From Candidatus Pelagibacter sp. (GTDB taxonomy: Bacteria; Pseudomonadota; Alphaproteobacteria; Pelagibacterales; Pelagibacteraceae): 37,928 nt of DNA. The DNA lies in assembly GCA_028225715.1 (NCBI GenBank), contig JAOIXS010000009.1:1-37928 (forward strand), read 5' to 3'. The position numbers were made by a program, and so were the translations under genes. Position 1 is the stretch's first letter; each line of letters begins with the position of its first letter. Below the pieces are notes generated by a model. That model was not told the DNA's origin. It worked only from the letters and a program-made list of their open reading frames with translations, and did no database searches. Positions 17,422 through 27,697 of the stretch are shown piece by piece.

Positions 17422-17451
17422 TTTACAGAACTACAAAATTGAAGCTATAAT
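17422..17451 (+). promoter_or_regulatory. mnmE promoter predicting a leaderless mRNA
   Basis: TTTACA (17422-17427; five of six), 18 bases, then TATAAT (17446-17451; six of six). The ATG of mnmE begins at 17458, seven bases after the end of the -10 box, where transcription itself would be expected to start. No Shine-Dalgarno is possible in such a transcript. Confidence 0.6.
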
Positions 17452-17457
17452 ATTAGC

Positions 17458-18789
17458 ATGACAATTTATGCTCTCTCTACTGGCCCAGGAATTTCTGGAA
17501 TAGCAATTGTTAGAGTTTCTGGAGAAGACACCAAGAAAGTAATAAAGCTAATAACAAATGCAGAGCTTCCTAAGCCAAGAGTTGCCACATTAAGAAAAAT
17601 CAACAAAATCAACACTTCTGAGCTTATTGATGAGGGTATAATATTGTGGTTTCCTGGCCCTGAGAGCTACACAGGCGAGGATATGGCTGAATTTCATATA
17701 CATGGTAGCAAGGCAGTAATTGATGCCCTACACCACTCTATTTCAAAAATTGAAAACTGTCGTCTAGCCGAAGCAGGTGAATTCACAAAACTCGCATTTC
17801 AAAACGGAAAAATAAATTTGTTGAAAGCAGAAAGTATTGCAGATTTAATTTCAGCAGAAACTGAAATCCAAAGACAACAAGCAATAAAAATTATGAATGG
17901 AAATTCTGCAGATAAGTTTAATGAGTTAAGAGAAAAACTTTTAAAAATTTTATCACACGTTGAAGCAAAAATAGATTTTCCAGATGAAGACCTGCCTGAA
18001 GATATTTTGAAAAATATAAAAAAAATTTCTAATGAAGTAATTTTAAATATAAAAAAAATTTTAGACGATCAGAAAGTTGGTGAAAGAATTAGAGAAGGTT
18101 TTAAGATCGCAATCATAGGACCAACCAATGCTGGAAAATCTAGTTTACTAAATCATCTTTCAAACCGAGATGTAGCAATCGTTTCAGAAATAGCTGGAAC
18201 CACAAGAGATGTTATCGAGACGCATTTAAATATTGATGGTTATCCAGTGGTTGTTTCTGATACCGCAGGAATTAGAGATTCTAAAAATGAAATAGAAAAA
18301 AAAGGAATAAAATTAGCACTTGATAAAGCAGAAAATGCAGACTTAAAGTTAATTGTTATAGATGCTAAAAGCATGGATTTTAAAGGAGTTTTGAAGGAAT
18401 TGATGGATGAAAATGCAATACTTGTAGTCAATAAATCTGATCTTCTAAAAGAAGATTTAAATTCTGAAATAAAAAATTATGAACATGTTTTAATTTCAGT
18501 AAAAAATAATCTCAACTTAGAAGATTTAATTTTAAAGATTAAAAACAAATTAAAAAATAAATTTATCACAAGTGAAGATATTTTAATTACACGTGCAAGA
18601 CATAGACAACATCTTGAACAAAGCTTAAATTATTTGAAAAACTTTGAAGAAAAAAATGAAGCTGAAGATTTTGATAAAGCTGCAGAAGATCTTCGTTTAG
18701 CAACCCGACATTTAGGAATGATAGTTGGAAAAGTAGATGTTGAAGAGATATTAGGTAGTATTTTCAATGATTTTTGCATCGGCAAATAA
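17458..18789 (+). CDS. mnmE: tRNA modification GTPase MnmE (TrmE)
   Basis: With MnmG, forms the carboxymethylaminomethyl group on U34 of wobble-position tRNAs. The product has 443 residues. The N-terminal folate-binding domain begins TIYALSTGPGISGIAIVRVSG, which fixes the start codon. The inserted G domain has G1 GPTNAGKSS (221-229), the GTTRD segment (G2), DTAGIRD (G3), NKSD (G4), and the essential C-terminal C-x-G-K motif as CIGK (440-443). Length is typical (about 440-455). The partner mnmG follows after 166 bases. Confidence 0.98.
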   Translation: MTIYALSTGPGISGIAIVRVSGEDTKKVIKLITNAELPKPRVATLRKINKINTSELIDEGIILWFPGPESYTGEDMAEFHIHGSKAVIDALHHSISKIENCRLAEAGEFTKLAFQNGKINLLKAESIADLISAETEIQRQQAIKIMNGNSADKFNELREKLLKILSHVEAKIDFPDEDLPEDILKNIKKISNEVILNIKKILDDQKVGERIREGFKIAIIGPTNAGKSSLLNHLSNRDVAIVSEIAGTTRDVIETHLNIDGYPVVVSDTAGIRDSKNEIEKKGIKLALDKAENADLKLIVIDAKSMDFKGVLKELMDENAILVVNKSDLLKEDLNSEIKNYEHVLISVKNNLNLEDLILKIKNKLKNKFITSEDILITRARHRQHLEQSLNYLKNFEEKNEAEDFDKAAEDLRLATRHLGMIVGKVDVEEILGSIFNDFCIGK

Positions 18790-18955
18790 TCAATATTTAA
18801 AGGGTTTTTTTAGCTAATTTTCTCCATTTTAGTTGAAATCTATCACTAATTCTTCAATTTTAATCATAAACACGTAGCCTTAATTAACTTAAGAAATATT
18901 TATTAAAAAAATACTGTCTACTTGTAAATATTCATATCAGTTATAAATTTAAGTT

Positions 18956-20827
18956 ATGAAAAATGATTTATCATTTGAGGTAGTTGTTATAGGAGGAGGA
19001 CATGCTGGTTGTGAAGCTGCTGCAGCGTCTGCACGTCTTGGAGTTAACACTGCTCTATTCACTCACAAAATTGAAACCATTGGTGAGATGTCTTGTAACC
19101 CTGCAATAGGAGGTCTTGGTAAAGGTCACCTAGTTAGAGAGATAGATGCCTTAGACGGTGTGATGGGAGAGATCGCAGATAAATCAGGTATACAATTTAG
19201 ATTATTAAATAGAAGTAGAGGGCCTGCAGTTCAAGGACCCAGAACTCAATCAGATAGATCATTATATCGTAAATATATGCAAGAAAAATTACTAAACTAC
19301 TGTAATTTAAGTATTTTTTCAGATCCTGTAATAAGATTTATTTTTAATAAAAACACTATAAGTGGTTTTGAAACGAAGTCAGGCAAAAAAATTCTATGTG
19401 GTAAGCTAATCTTAACAACAGGCACATTTTTGAATGGTTTGATTCATATTGGTGATGAGAGAACACCAGCAGGAAGATTTGATGAGAAGCCCTCAACAGG
19501 GTTAAGTGAACAACTTGAAAAATATGATTTTAAAATAGGAAGACTTAAGACAGGGACACCGCCAAGGCTTGATGCTAGAACAATTAAGTATGATAATTTA
19601 GAAGAACAGTTTGCAGACGATGATCCTTATTTTTTTTCTTTCTTAACTAAAAAAAATTTAAACAAACAAGTTTCATGTCGGATGACTTATACGAATGAAA
19701 AGGTTCATAAAATAATCCAAAAAAATCTAAAAAGAAGCGCGATGTATTCAGGAAGCATTCAAGGGGTTGGCCCAAGATACTGTCCTTCAATAGAGGATAA
19801 GATAGTAAAGTTTGCAGATAAGGACCGTCACCAGATATATTTAGAGCCTGAGGGCCTAAATGATCATACAATATACCCAAATGGAATATCTACATCGTTA
19901 CCTGAGGATGTTCAACAAGAAATATGTAACAATATCAACGGTTTAGAAAATGTTAAGATAATTAGACCAGGTTATGCTATAGAATATGACTATATTGACC
20001 CAAGAGAACTTTTTTTAACCCTTGAAACTAAAAAAATTCAAAACTTATTCCTTGCTGGACAAATAAATGGGACAACTGGATATGAGGAAGCTGCTGCTCA
20101 AGGTTTAATAGCTGGAATTAATGCTGCGTTATCTTTTAAGAAAGAAGAGCCATTTATTTTGGATAGATCAGATGCCTATATTGGAGTTATGATAGATGAT
20201 TTAGTAACAAAGGGTGTCGCCGAACCTTACAGAATGTTTACCTCAAGAGCAGAATATAGACTAAGCTTGAGAGCAGATAATGCAGACCAAAGATTAACAA
20301 ATAAAGGAATTGAAATTGGATTAATATCAAAAGAAAGAGAAGATATCTTTAAAGATAAGGAGGATAAATTAGGAATAATATCTAAAATAATGTCCAAATC
20401 ATCTATATCTCCAACAAAAATAGAGAACTTTGACATTAAAATTGCAAAAGATGGTGTTTTAAGAAAATCTAATGAAATATTAACGCAAAAAGGTGTTGAT
20501 ATGAAAAAAATAAGAGAAATTTGGCCTGAGATACCTTTTTTTGATAAGAAAATAGATGAACAAATTGAAATAAATGCCCATTACAGAGGATACCTTAAGA
20601 AGCAAAAAGCAGATATATTAGCATTTAAAAGAGACGAAAATTTAGTTATACCTGAGAAAGTTAATTATGATGATCTATCAGGACTATCAAATGAGGTAAA
20701 AGCTAAATTTAAACAGATAAAACCAAAAACTATGGGACAAGCACTGCGAATTGATGGAATAACCCCAGCTGCTGTATATATTTTGTTGTCACATGTAAAA
20801 AGAAAGTCTATTAAGCTAATAGCTTAA
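18956..20827 (+). CDS. mnmG: tRNA modification FAD enzyme MnmG (GidA)
   Basis: FAD-dependent partner of MnmE in U34 tRNA modification. The product has 623 residues, the long form. The dinucleotide-binding motif is [21 protein letters not shown] (GGGHAG at 13-18). Other family segments are [36 protein letters not shown], the catalytic-region [38 protein letters not shown] and [14 protein letters not shown]. The C-terminal helical domain ends in the [13 protein letters not shown] motif that contacts MnmE. The 166-base spacer upstream holds no other gene or clear promoter that I can see. The stop overlaps rsmG (TAATG). Confidence 0.99.
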   Translation: MKNDLSFEVVVIGGGHAGCEAAAASARLGVNTALFTHKIETIGEMSCNPAIGGLGKGHLVREIDALDGVMGEIADKSGIQFRLLNRSRGPAVQGPRTQSDRSLYRKYMQEKLLNYCNLSIFSDPVIRFIFNKNTISGFETKSGKKILCGKLILTTGTFLNGLIHIGDERTPAGRFDEKPSTGLSEQLEKYDFKIGRLKTGTPPRLDARTIKYDNLEEQFADDDPYFFSFLTKKNLNKQVSCRMTYTNEKVHKIIQKNLKRSAMYSGSIQGVGPRYCPSIEDKIVKFADKDRHQIYLEPEGLNDHTIYPNGISTSLPEDVQQEICNNINGLENVKIIRPGYAIEYDYIDPRELFLTLETKKIQNLFLAGQINGTTGYEEAAAQGLIAGINAALSFKKEEPFILDRSDAYIGVMIDDLVTKGVAEPYRMFTSRAEYRLSLRADNADQRLTNKGIEIGLISKEREDIFKDKEDKLGIISKIMSKSSISPTKIENFDIKIAKDGVLRKSNEILTQKGVDMKKIREIWPEIPFFDKKIDEQIEINAHYRGYLKKQKADILAFKRDENLVIPEKVNYDDLSGLSNEVKAKFKQIKPKTMGQALRIDGITPAAVYILLSHVKRKSIKLIA

Positions 20828-21468
20828 TGGAAGAAATTTTTAAAAAGTATCCACTACTAAAAAACCAAAATGTTCCACGTGAAACATTAATGGAGTTTGA
20901 GCTATTTATATCCATGCTACAGCGGGGAAATGACGAAATTAATATAATAAGTAAAGAAACAGCCAAAAATGAGGTTATTAGAGAACGTCATATAATTGAT
21001 TCAGCACAAACTATTGAATTTGTTGATTTAAATAGTAATATTATAACAGATATAGGTTCTGGTGGAGGTATGCCAGGTATAATTATATCAATTATGATTA
21101 AAAATCAGAAAAATTCGATCAAAGTTCACTTATATGAAAAAAGTCACCATAAAAGCTCTTTTTTAAGAAAAGTATCTAGAGATTTAAAATTAAATACCGA
21201 AGTCATGCAAGAAAATATTTTTGAGGCACAAAATTTAGACTCGGGTACAATAATGGCAAGAGCTTTTAAACCTTTGCCTATAATTTTAGATTTAGTCTAT
21301 AAAAATTTTAATAGTTACAAAAATTTAATTGTCTTCATGGGAAAAAATGGTGAAAAAGTTTTAGAAGAAACTTTAGTAAATTGGGATTTTGATTTTGAAA
21401 AGAAAAAAAGTATTACAAGTGAAGATTCATTTTTATTAAACATAAAAAACATTAAAAAAAAATATTAA
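20827..21468 (+). CDS. rsmG: 16S rRNA (guanine527-N7)-methyltransferase RsmG (GidB)
   Basis: S-adenosylmethionine-dependent methylation of G527 in 16S rRNA. The product has 213 residues. The SAM-binding loop is TDIGSGGGMPGI (near residues 76-87), preceded by the ERHIIDSAQ segment and followed by HLYEKSHHKSSFLRKV and the IMARAFKPLP segment (A-R-A motif). Residues Asn15 to Thr20 (NVPRET) are encoded by a near-perfect parS site, so this part of the protein is shaped by DNA-level selection. It is translationally coupled to mnmG and lies eight bases before parA. Confidence 0.97.
   Translation: MEEIFKKYPLLKNQNVPRETLMEFELFISMLQRGNDEINIISKETAKNEVIRERHIIDSAQTIEFVDLNSNIITDIGSGGGMPGIIISIMIKNQKNSIKVHLYEKSHHKSSFLRKVSRDLKLNTEVMQENIFEAQNLDSGTIMARAFKPLPIILDLVYKNFNSYKNLIVFMGKNGEKVLEETLVNWDFDFEKKKSITSEDSFLLNIKNIKKKY
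20871..20886. other. parS: parS centromere site (ParB-binding) inside rsmG
   Basis: TGTTCCACGTGAAACA. It differs from the canonical parS TGTTTCACGTGAAACA at one base, and fits the degenerate form TGTTnCACGTGAAACA exactly. It lies 606 bases before parA and 7.3 kb from the putative origin. In the rsmG frame it supplies the end of Asn15 through Thr20. I found no second copy in the window. Confidence 0.9.
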
Positions 21469-21476
21469 AAAACTAG

Positions 21477-22271
21477 ATGCAAATTATTTCTGTAATAAAT
21501 CAAAAGGGTGGGGTCGGAAAAACAACAACAGTAATTAATCTTGCAGCAGGTTTAGCTCAACAAGAAAAAAAAGTTTTAGTAATCGATCTTGATCCACAAG
21601 GAAATGCTACTACAGGACTAGGACTATCCAATTTAGAAAATTCGACTGATACTATTTATGGAGTGTTGAATGGAACAAAGACAATTTCTGATGTGATAAG
21701 AAAAACCGAGTTCAAAAATTTAGATATAGTTACTTCTAATGTAGACTTATCTGGCCTCGAGGTCGAAACAGCTGATGATAATATGAGAGCCTTCATTTTA
21801 AAACGCGAATTAACCCTATATTTAAATGATTCTAGATCAACCTATGATTATATACTTATAGATTGTCCACCATCATTAAGTTTGCTCACAGTCATGGCTC
21901 TGGTGTCTTCTCACTCGCTATTGGTGCCGCTACAAACTGAATTTTTTGCTTTAGAAGGTTTAACCCAGCTAATGAAAACCATAGAACGAATAAAAGTTAA
22001 TTTAAATCCTGAATTAAAAATAAGAGGCATACTTTTAACAATGTATGACAAGAGGAACAAACTTTCAACGCAAGTTGAAAAAGAAGCAAGAGATTATTTT
22101 AATGAAAAAGTTTATCTAACCGTGATCCCAAGAAATGTTAGACTGTCAGAGGCCCCATCACATGGTATGCCTGTTTTAATTTATGACAAATCATGTCCAG
22201 GCAGTAAATCATATTTTAAATTTACAGATGAATTTATTAATCAAGAACAAAAAATAGGGAGTGCTGCATAA
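21477..22271 (+). CDS. parA: Chromosome partitioning ATPase ParA
   Basis: Walker-type ATPase that forms a nucleoid-bound gradient and draws ParB-parS complexes apart. The product has 264 residues. The deviant Walker A is KGGVGKTT (10-17, with the signature Lys10), then the LVIDLDPQGNATTGLG segment (A' motif) and YILIDCPPSLSLLT (Walker B region). Length is that of chromosomal ParA rather than plasmid ParA, which carries a longer N-terminal DNA-binding domain. It is followed by parB with a TAATG overlap and preceded by rsmG with its parS site, so both proteins and their site are in one 2.3-kb stretch. Confidence 0.98.
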   Translation: MQIISVINQKGGVGKTTTVINLAAGLAQQEKKVLVIDLDPQGNATTGLGLSNLENSTDTIYGVLNGTKTISDVIRKTEFKNLDIVTSNVDLSGLEVETADDNMRAFILKRELTLYLNDSRSTYDYILIDCPPSLSLLTVMALVSSHSLLVPLQTEFFALEGLTQLMKTIERIKVNLNPELKIRGILLTMYDKRNKLSTQVEKEARDYFNEKVYLTVIPRNVRLSEAPSHGMPVLIYDKSCPGSKSYFKFTDEFINQEQKIGSAA

Positions 22272-23119
22272 TGGATGCAAATAAAATAAAGAAAGGATTA
22301 GGTAGAGGCCTATCATCTTTGATAGGTGAAACAAAAGCAGAAATAAATGTTAATAAAATTTCGATATCTGATCTCGTAAGCAATAAATTTCAACCAAGGA
22401 AAACATTTGATGAGGAAAGTTTACAAGATTTAACAAACTCAATAAAAGAGAGAGGCGTTATTCAGCCAATTATTGTTAGAAAATCTAATAATGATAATTC
22501 AAAGTATGAGATAATTGCTGGAGAAAGAAGGTGGTTATCAGCCCAAAAGGCAGGGTTACACGAGGTTCCAGTAGTTATTACGGATGTAGATGATTTAAAG
22601 TCTTTAGAATTTGCAATTATTGAGAATGTTCAAAGAAATGACTTAAATGCAGTAGAAGAAGCACGTGGTTATCAACGTCTTATCGAAGAGTTTTCATATG
22701 ACCAAGAAAAAGTAGCACAATTTATTGGAAAAAGTAGAAGCCATATTGCTAATTTTTTAAGATTACTAAATCTTCCAGAAGTAGTTTTAAAATTAATTGA
22801 AACTCAAAAATTAACAGCAGGACATGCAAAAATTTTAGTAGGTTTGGATAATGCAGAATTTGTAGCAAATAAATTGGTTGAAAAAAATCTTTCAGTTAGG
22901 CAGTCAGAAAATTTTGTTAAAATTTTTAAGACTAAGAAGAGCTCCCTTAAATCCTCCAAGGATGCAAACCTACAGGCCTTAGAGAATTCAATTAGAGAAA
23001 AAATTGGTCTTAATATTTTAATTAAAAATAAAAAAAATAATTCAGGATCTTTATTATTAGAATATAAAGATTTGGACCAACTAAATAAAATAATTGAAAT
23101 AATAAAATCTAATTATTAG
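22271..23119 (+). CDS. parB: Chromosome partitioning protein ParB
   Basis: CTP-dependent DNA clamp that loads at parS and spreads, then interacts with ParA. The product has 282 residues. In order: a ParA-contacting N-terminal tail GRGLSSLIGE (11-20); the CTPase domain with box GVIQP (62-66) and GERRWLS (84-90); the ENVQRNDLNAVEEARGYQRL segment; a helix-turn-helix (near 152-172, VAQFIGKSRSHIANFLRLL) for parS recognition; and a C-terminal dimerisation domain with a leucine/isoleucine-rich end. In the usual GERRxR box the last Arg is Leu89 here. The 3' end overlaps the convergent holA by 11 bases. Confidence 0.97.
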   Translation: MDANKIKKGLGRGLSSLIGETKAEINVNKISISDLVSNKFQPRKTFDEESLQDLTNSIKERGVIQPIIVRKSNNDNSKYEIIAGERRWLSAQKAGLHEVPVVITDVDDLKSLEFAIIENVQRNDLNAVEEARGYQRLIEEFSYDQEKVAQFIGKSRSHIANFLRLLNLPEVVLKLIETQKLTAGHAKILVGLDNAEFVANKLVEKNLSVRQSENFVKIFKTKKSSLKSSKDANLQALENSIREKIGLNILIKNKKNNSGSLLLEYKDLDQLNKIIEIIKSNY

Positions 23120-24104
23120 TTTTTTTTGAATTGTCGATTATGAAATCTGATAATATGTTTTTTGCTAGGCTGGAGTTTTTTTTAATTAAAAGTTCAATCT
23201 CATTAGTTTTATAAATTAAATTTTCTAAGTGATCTTTACTCCAAGAGATCATTTGTTGAGTAACAAGCGCCTTATCTTTCCAAAAAATTGGTGGCCTACA
23301 TGCAGAAATTGCTAATTCAATGTTATTTTTTTCATCAACTAATTCATAAATTTTAACCAATCTTTTCAGTTTTGCTAATAATGTTCTAATAATTATAATA
23401 CTATCTTCATCTGAATAGTTATTTTCGTTTAAAATAGTGATGGTTTTCCTTGTATTTTTAGCAAGTGAGTGATCTACCAGTTCTGAGGCGCTGTAGTTAT
23501 CAGCTAGGTTGGTCAGATTTATTATTTCTTCAAGATTTAAGTTTTTTTTATTCAATGAATAGCTAGCAATTTTTGCCAATTCATTATTTAAATTTTTTCT
23601 ATCCCCTCTACTTCTATCTATCAGGACATTTATTAGTTGCTGAGATATTGGAATCTTTTTATTTCTAAAAAAAAGACTAATTATTGAATTTAATGTTTGA
23701 TTATTATCCTCATAAAATGGAACACATATAATTGTTTTTTCTTTTTCAAAAAATTTTCTTAGATTAGATTTCTTTTCAAGATTCTTCGAATTTAAAATTA
23801 TTAGAATGTCTTCAGGGTTTTTTTCTATTAACTCCTCTACAACTTCTCTAATTTTATCAGTAGCTCTATTAATGATTATGAGCTTTTCATTATCGAAAAA
23901 AGATTTAGTAAAAACACTATTAAAAAAACTATTAATATTATCTAATATTTCTTTTTCTTCATATCTTTGAATTTTATCTAGATAATTTTTTTCAAATAAA
24001 TTTTTAATTATTTCTTCTTTTAGGCCTTCATTGTCACCATAAAATAGATAAAATTTATATTTATTTATTTTTATTTTGTTTAACTCAAATGATTTTAGTA
24101 TCAT
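23109..24104 (-). CDS. holA: DNA polymerase III delta subunit HolA
   Basis: Clamp-loader subunit that opens the beta sliding clamp. The product has 331 residues. Sequence is weakly conserved, as usual for HolA, but the N-terminal YKFYLFYGDNEGLKEEIIKNL (degenerate P-loop region without a functional Walker A) and the KLIIINRATDK and SLFFRNKKIPISQQLINVLIDRSRGDRKNLNNELAKIASY segments match the family. The last one is the conserved sensor/helical region. It follows lptE with a four-base overlap and leuS upstream; leuS-lptE-holA is a standard alphaproteobacterial and gammaproteobacterial order, which supports the call strongly. Confidence 0.93.
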   Translation of the reverse strand: MILKSFELNKIKINKYKFYLFYGDNEGLKEEIIKNLFEKNYLDKIQRYEEKEILDNINSFFNSVFTKSFFDNEKLIIINRATDKIREVVEELIEKNPEDILIILNSKNLEKKSNLRKFFEKEKTIICVPFYEDNNQTLNSIISLFFRNKKIPISQQLINVLIDRSRGDRKNLNNELAKIASYSLNKKNLNLEEIINLTNLADNYSASELVDHSLAKNTRKTITILNENNYSDEDSIIIIRTLLAKLKRLVKIYELVDEKNNIELAISACRPPIFWKDKALVTQQMISWSKDHLENLIYKTNEIELLIKKNSSLAKNILSDFIIDNSKKTNN

Positions 24105-24565
24105 TGTATGTTTGATAATTTAAAAATTAACTTATCTACGGCTGTTTCTGTTAAGTTATTTTTAATTTCTTTTTCATACTTTCTCAAATCAAACTTATTA
24201 GGGTTATTGTTATAATCAAAATTTTCCATAATTATAAAACTATTTTTGAATTTATCATTCATTAATACTTCCACACTCATCACAATTATTTTTTGAAAGT
24301 TTGTGGCATTACCCTGGATATCTTTTGACAAGGTTATTTTTTTTGAGTTACTAGAAATTTTCAATATAAAATTTTTATCTTTTTTATCTAGAGTATAATT
24401 ATTTAGTTTTGCTTTAATTTTTTGGTTAATTTCTCTGTCACCATTAAAGTTTATTTCACTTATGGAAAAGTTATAATTTATAGTATTTTTTTTTGAATGC
24501 ATTGCCTCATAGCCACAAGATGTCAGAAATAATAATAAAAGTAATTTGAATATTTTTTTTTGCAT
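24101..24565 (-). CDS. lptE: LPS-assembly lipoprotein LptE
   Basis: Outer-membrane lipoprotein that plugs the LptD barrel and helps insert lipopolysaccharide. The product has 154 residues. It has a lipoprotein signal peptide with lipobox LTSC, so Cys17 is the lipidated residue, followed directly by GYEAMHSKK, where the CGY/F start is typical of LptE. The remainder shows a beta-rich pattern with low conservation. The family is identified mainly by the lipobox start and its place between leuS and holA. It lies three bases after leuS and overlaps holA by four. Confidence 0.85.
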   Translation of the reverse strand: MQKKIFKLLLLLFLTSCGYEAMHSKKNTINYNFSISEINFNGDREINQKIKAKLNNYTLDKKDKNFILKISSNSKKITLSKDIQGNATNFQKIIVMSVEVLMNDKFKNSFIIMENFDYNNNPNKFDLRKYEKEIKNNLTETAVDKLIFKLSNIQ

Positions 24566-24568
24566 TTT

Positions 24569-27109
24569 TTATATTATAATATTTATTAGTCGGTTGTGTA
24601 CAAAAATTGATTTTTTAATTTTTTGACCTTTAATAAATTTTTGAATTTCTTGATTTGGTTTAACAATTTCTAAAACATCATTCTCAATCATGTCTCGTTT
24701 TATGTTTAAAATAGCTCTTTTTTTACCATTTATCTGCACAACAAAACTAATTTTTTCTTCGATCAAGTCTTTTTTGGAAACTGTAGGCCAGTTTATTAGG
24801 CTTTCATTGATAGTGCTTAAACATTCATTTGAAAAATGAGGAATAAAAGGATTCATTAAAATTAAAATCTTTTTATAATTATCAATTAAAACACTCTTTT
24901 TTATTGGTTTATCAATTTCTTTAATTAGAAAATTATACATTTCATAAAGATTGGCAACTATAACATTATAATGAAACTTTTCTAAGTTTTGGGTTACTTT
25001 ATGAATTAATTGGTTGGTGAATTTAATTAAATCTTCACCTTCACCTTCATAGTCTAGGTTATTGTTTTTAATTCTATCTAAAATTTTAGAGTTTAATGTC
25101 CATAATTTCTGTACAAATTTAAATGACGCTATCATACCTTGATCTGACCATTGAACATCTTTCTCCGGAGGGCTATCTGACAAAATAAACAACCTAACTG
25201 AGTCTGCTCCATAATTTTTGATTATACTTTCTGGATCAACAGTGTTCTTTTTTGATTTTGACATAGATTCTGTTGGTCCAACAATTACTTTTTCAGACAG
25301 GTTATCTTTTTTATAAAATTTTTTACCATCATCAGAGGTTACTTCTTCTGGACTTAACCAATTCTCTTGTTGATCTTTATAAGTTTCATGACAAACCATG
25401 CCTTGTGTAAACAAACCATCGAAGGGCTCTTTTATTTTAAACTCATCATCTCGATATGAAATAGCTTGCATAAAAAACCTTGAATATAACAAGTGTAAAA
25501 TAGCATGCTCTACCCCTCCAATATACTGATCAACTGGCATCCAATAATTAGCTTCTTCTTGAGTAAATCCGTGATCTGAATTATGAGGTGAACAAAATCT
25601 TAAAAAATACCAGGAAGAATCAACAAATGTATCTAATGTGTCTGTTTCTCTTCTATATTTCTTTCCATCTAAAGTAAAATATTTCCAATTATTCTCTGTG
25701 TCCAAAGGGTTTCCAGAACTACTTAATTTTTTAATTTCTGGAAGTTTAACGGGCAACATATCCTTAGGTATTTTTATAGGCTTATCGTCCTCATCATAAG
25801 CTATAGGAATAGGACAACCCCAGTACCTTTGCCTTGATATACCCCAATCTTTTAATCGATAGTTAATTTTTTTTTTTCCTAAATTATTTTTTTCAAGGAA
25901 TTCAATAGTTTTAATAATAGATTCTGTTGGAGCTTTTAAACCATCTAAAAATTGAGAATTATAAAGATATCCTTCACCTGTATAAGCTTCGTTATTTATT
26001 TGAAAGTCTTTATCTTTTTCAGGTTTAACAACGGGTGTAATTTTTAAATTATATTTTTTTGCAAAATCTAAATCTCTTTGATCGTGTGCTGGACAACCAA
26101 AAACTGCACCCAATCCATAATCCATTAATACAAAATTTGCAAAATACACAGGAACTTTAATATTGTTGTCCAATGGATTGATTGCAATTAAATCGGTTTT
26201 AAATCCTAGCTTTTCTGCAGATGCAATAGATTCTTCAGTGGTTCCAGTTTTAGAACATTCTTTTTTAAATTCTTGAAATTTTTCATCATCTTCGTAATAT
26301 TTTGCTAAAGGGTGATCAACTGAAAGAGCCAAAAAAGAAAAACCAAATAAAGTGTCAGGTCTAGTTGTGTAACAATTAATATTCTCTATAGGTTTGCTGC
26401 TTTCAATTTTAAATTCAACCTCACAACCAAATGATTTACCTATCCAGTTTTTTTGCATCACCTTTACTTTGTTGGGCCAATTATCTAAGCCAGTCAATCC
26501 TTGTAAAAGCTCTTCCGAAAATTTTGAGATATTAAAAAACCATTGATTTAACTTCTTTCTTTCAACTATAGCTCCTGATCTCCAACCTTTACCATCTACC
26601 ACCTGTTCATTTGCAAGAACAGTTTCATCAACCGGATCCCAATTAACATAATTTTCTTTTCTGTAAACTAACCCCTTATCATACAGATTTAAAAAAAACT
26701 CTTGCTGGTGTTTATAATAGTCTGGCGAACAAGTTGAAATTTCTTTATCCCAGTCAATTGATAGCCCAAGCTTTTTGAGTTGAGATCTCATGATTTTAAT
26801 ATTTGATTCTGTCCAAGTTTTTGGATCTAAATTATTTTGTCTTGCAGCATTTTCTGCAGGCATTCCAAAAGAGTCCCAGCCCATTGGGTGAAGGACATTA
26901 TATCCTTGTAAAGTTTTAAATCTTGCTAGCACATCACCAATTGTGTAATTTCTAACATGGCCCATGTGGATTTTCCCCGATGGGTAAGGAAACATCTCCA
27001 AGCAATAAAATTTTTTCTTACTTTTATCGACTACAGTTGAAAATATTTTTTTTTCTTCCCATAATTTTTGCCATTTTTCTTCTACTGTTTTAAAATTATA
27101 TCTATCCAC
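24569..27109 (-). CDS. leuS: Leucyl-tRNA synthetase LeuS
   Basis: Class I aminoacyl-tRNA synthetase charging tRNA-Leu. The product has 846 residues. The HIGH motif appears as HMGH (48-51) in [16 protein letters not shown], and KMSKS as MSKSKKN near residue 615. A CP1 editing domain is present (about 220-420) with the [16 protein letters not shown] segment and the [18 protein letters not shown] segment holding the conserved editing Asp. The anticodon-binding and C-terminal domains follow. The start codon is GTG, supported by the conserved [13 protein letters not shown] start. It is the first gene of leuS-lptE-holA, after a 60-base spacer from the DUF3576-like gene. Confidence 0.98.
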   Translation of the reverse strand: MDRYNFKTVEEKWQKLWEEKKIFSTVVDKSKKKFYCLEMFPYPSGKIHMGHVRNYTIGDVLARFKTLQGYNVLHPMGWDSFGMPAENAARQNNLDPKTWTESNIKIMRSQLKKLGLSIDWDKEISTCSPDYYKHQQEFFLNLYDKGLVYRKENYVNWDPVDETVLANEQVVDGKGWRSGAIVERKKLNQWFFNISKFSEELLQGLTGLDNWPNKVKVMQKNWIGKSFGCEVEFKIESSKPIENINCYTTRPDTLFGFSFLALSVDHPLAKYYEDDEKFQEFKKECSKTGTTEESIASAEKLGFKTDLIAINPLDNNIKVPVYFANFVLMDYGLGAVFGCPAHDQRDLDFAKKYNLKITPVVKPEKDKDFQINNEAYTGEGYLYNSQFLDGLKAPTESIIKTIEFLEKNNLGKKKINYRLKDWGISRQRYWGCPIPIAYDEDDKPIKIPKDMLPVKLPEIKKLSSSGNPLDTENNWKYFTLDGKKYRRETDTLDTFVDSSWYFLRFCSPHNSDHGFTQEEANYWMPVDQYIGGVEHAILHLLYSRFFMQAISYRDDEFKIKEPFDGLFTQGMVCHETYKDQQENWLSPEEVTSDDGKKFYKKDNLSEKVIVGPTESMSKSKKNTVDPESIIKNYGADSVRLFILSDSPPEKDVQWSDQGMIASFKFVQKLWTLNSKILDRIKNNNLDYEGEGEDLIKFTNQLIHKVTQNLEKFHYNVIVANLYEMYNFLIKEIDKPIKKSVLIDNYKKILILMNPFIPHFSNECLSTINESLINWPTVSKKDLIEEKISFVVQINGKKRAILNIKRDMIENDVLEIVKPNQEIQKFIKGQKIKKSIFVHNRLINIII

Positions 27110-27169
27110 AAAAATTAATTTAATTTATTTTAAACCATATCAAGTTGACTAATTATGAAACTTAAAATA

Positions 27170-27697
27170 CTATTTTTTTTTATTCTTATTTTCTTTGTAA
27201 GCCGCTGCAGTTTTTAAAATTTTTTCTTTTAACTCAGGAATTAAATCTCCGGTCTTTTCAGAAATGACACAATTTAATTGAGACTTACATTTTTTTTTAA
27301 AAACTTTTATATCTAAAGAATCTGATCTTATTTCGTTAGTTAAAAATCTTATTGAAATTTTAATACTTTCGTTTGAATTTTCATTTGCTGAATACCAATC
27401 GGTAATAATAATACCACCTCCATAATTTACAGAAGCTAAGGGCATAAAATCAATTGTATCTAAAGAGGCTCTCCACAATTCATTAGAGCTTGCAAATTCA
27501 AAGTTTCCTGAACCACCCAATTTTTTTGTATTAAATCGTATCCCTCTTCCCTCATCTAAATTTTTTTGTACTCTTAATTTGGGGTCTGGAGGGTATTTTT
27601 TAGCATCACCACCTGGTAAAGTAACCCCGCAAGAATTAAGAGCAAAGACGATAAATGTTAAAAATGGTAATATTTTAAGCTTTTTTAAACTAATCAT
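27170..27697 (-). CDS. DUF3576-like lipoprotein
   Basis: Predicted outer-membrane or periplasmic lipoprotein of unknown function. The product has 175 residues with a lipoprotein signal peptide (hydrophobic 9-19) and lipobox LNSC, lipidated at Cys23. The mature part contains ELWRASLDTIDFMPLASVNYGGGIIITDWY, a segment I recognise from the alphaproteobacterial DUF3576 family, then ESIKISIRFLTNEIRSDSLDIKVFKK. It lies directly upstream of leuS, as in related genomes, which suggests an envelope-assembly role alongside lptE, but that is inference. The C-terminus is lysine-rich. Confidence 0.82.
   Translation of the reverse strand: MISLKKLKILPFLTFIVFALNSCGVTLPGGDAKKYPPDPKLRVQKNLDEGRGIRFNTKKLGGSGNFEFASSNELWRASLDTIDFMPLASVNYGGGIIITDWYSANENSNESIKISIRFLTNEIRSDSLDIKVFKKKCKSQLNCVISEKTGDLIPELKEKILKTAAAYKENKNKKK

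Noticed and set aside
18790..18955. Possible small RNA or tRNA in the mnmE-mnmG spacer
   Set aside because: No cloverleaf, hairpin with T run or convincing promoter; it appears to be plain AT-rich leader.
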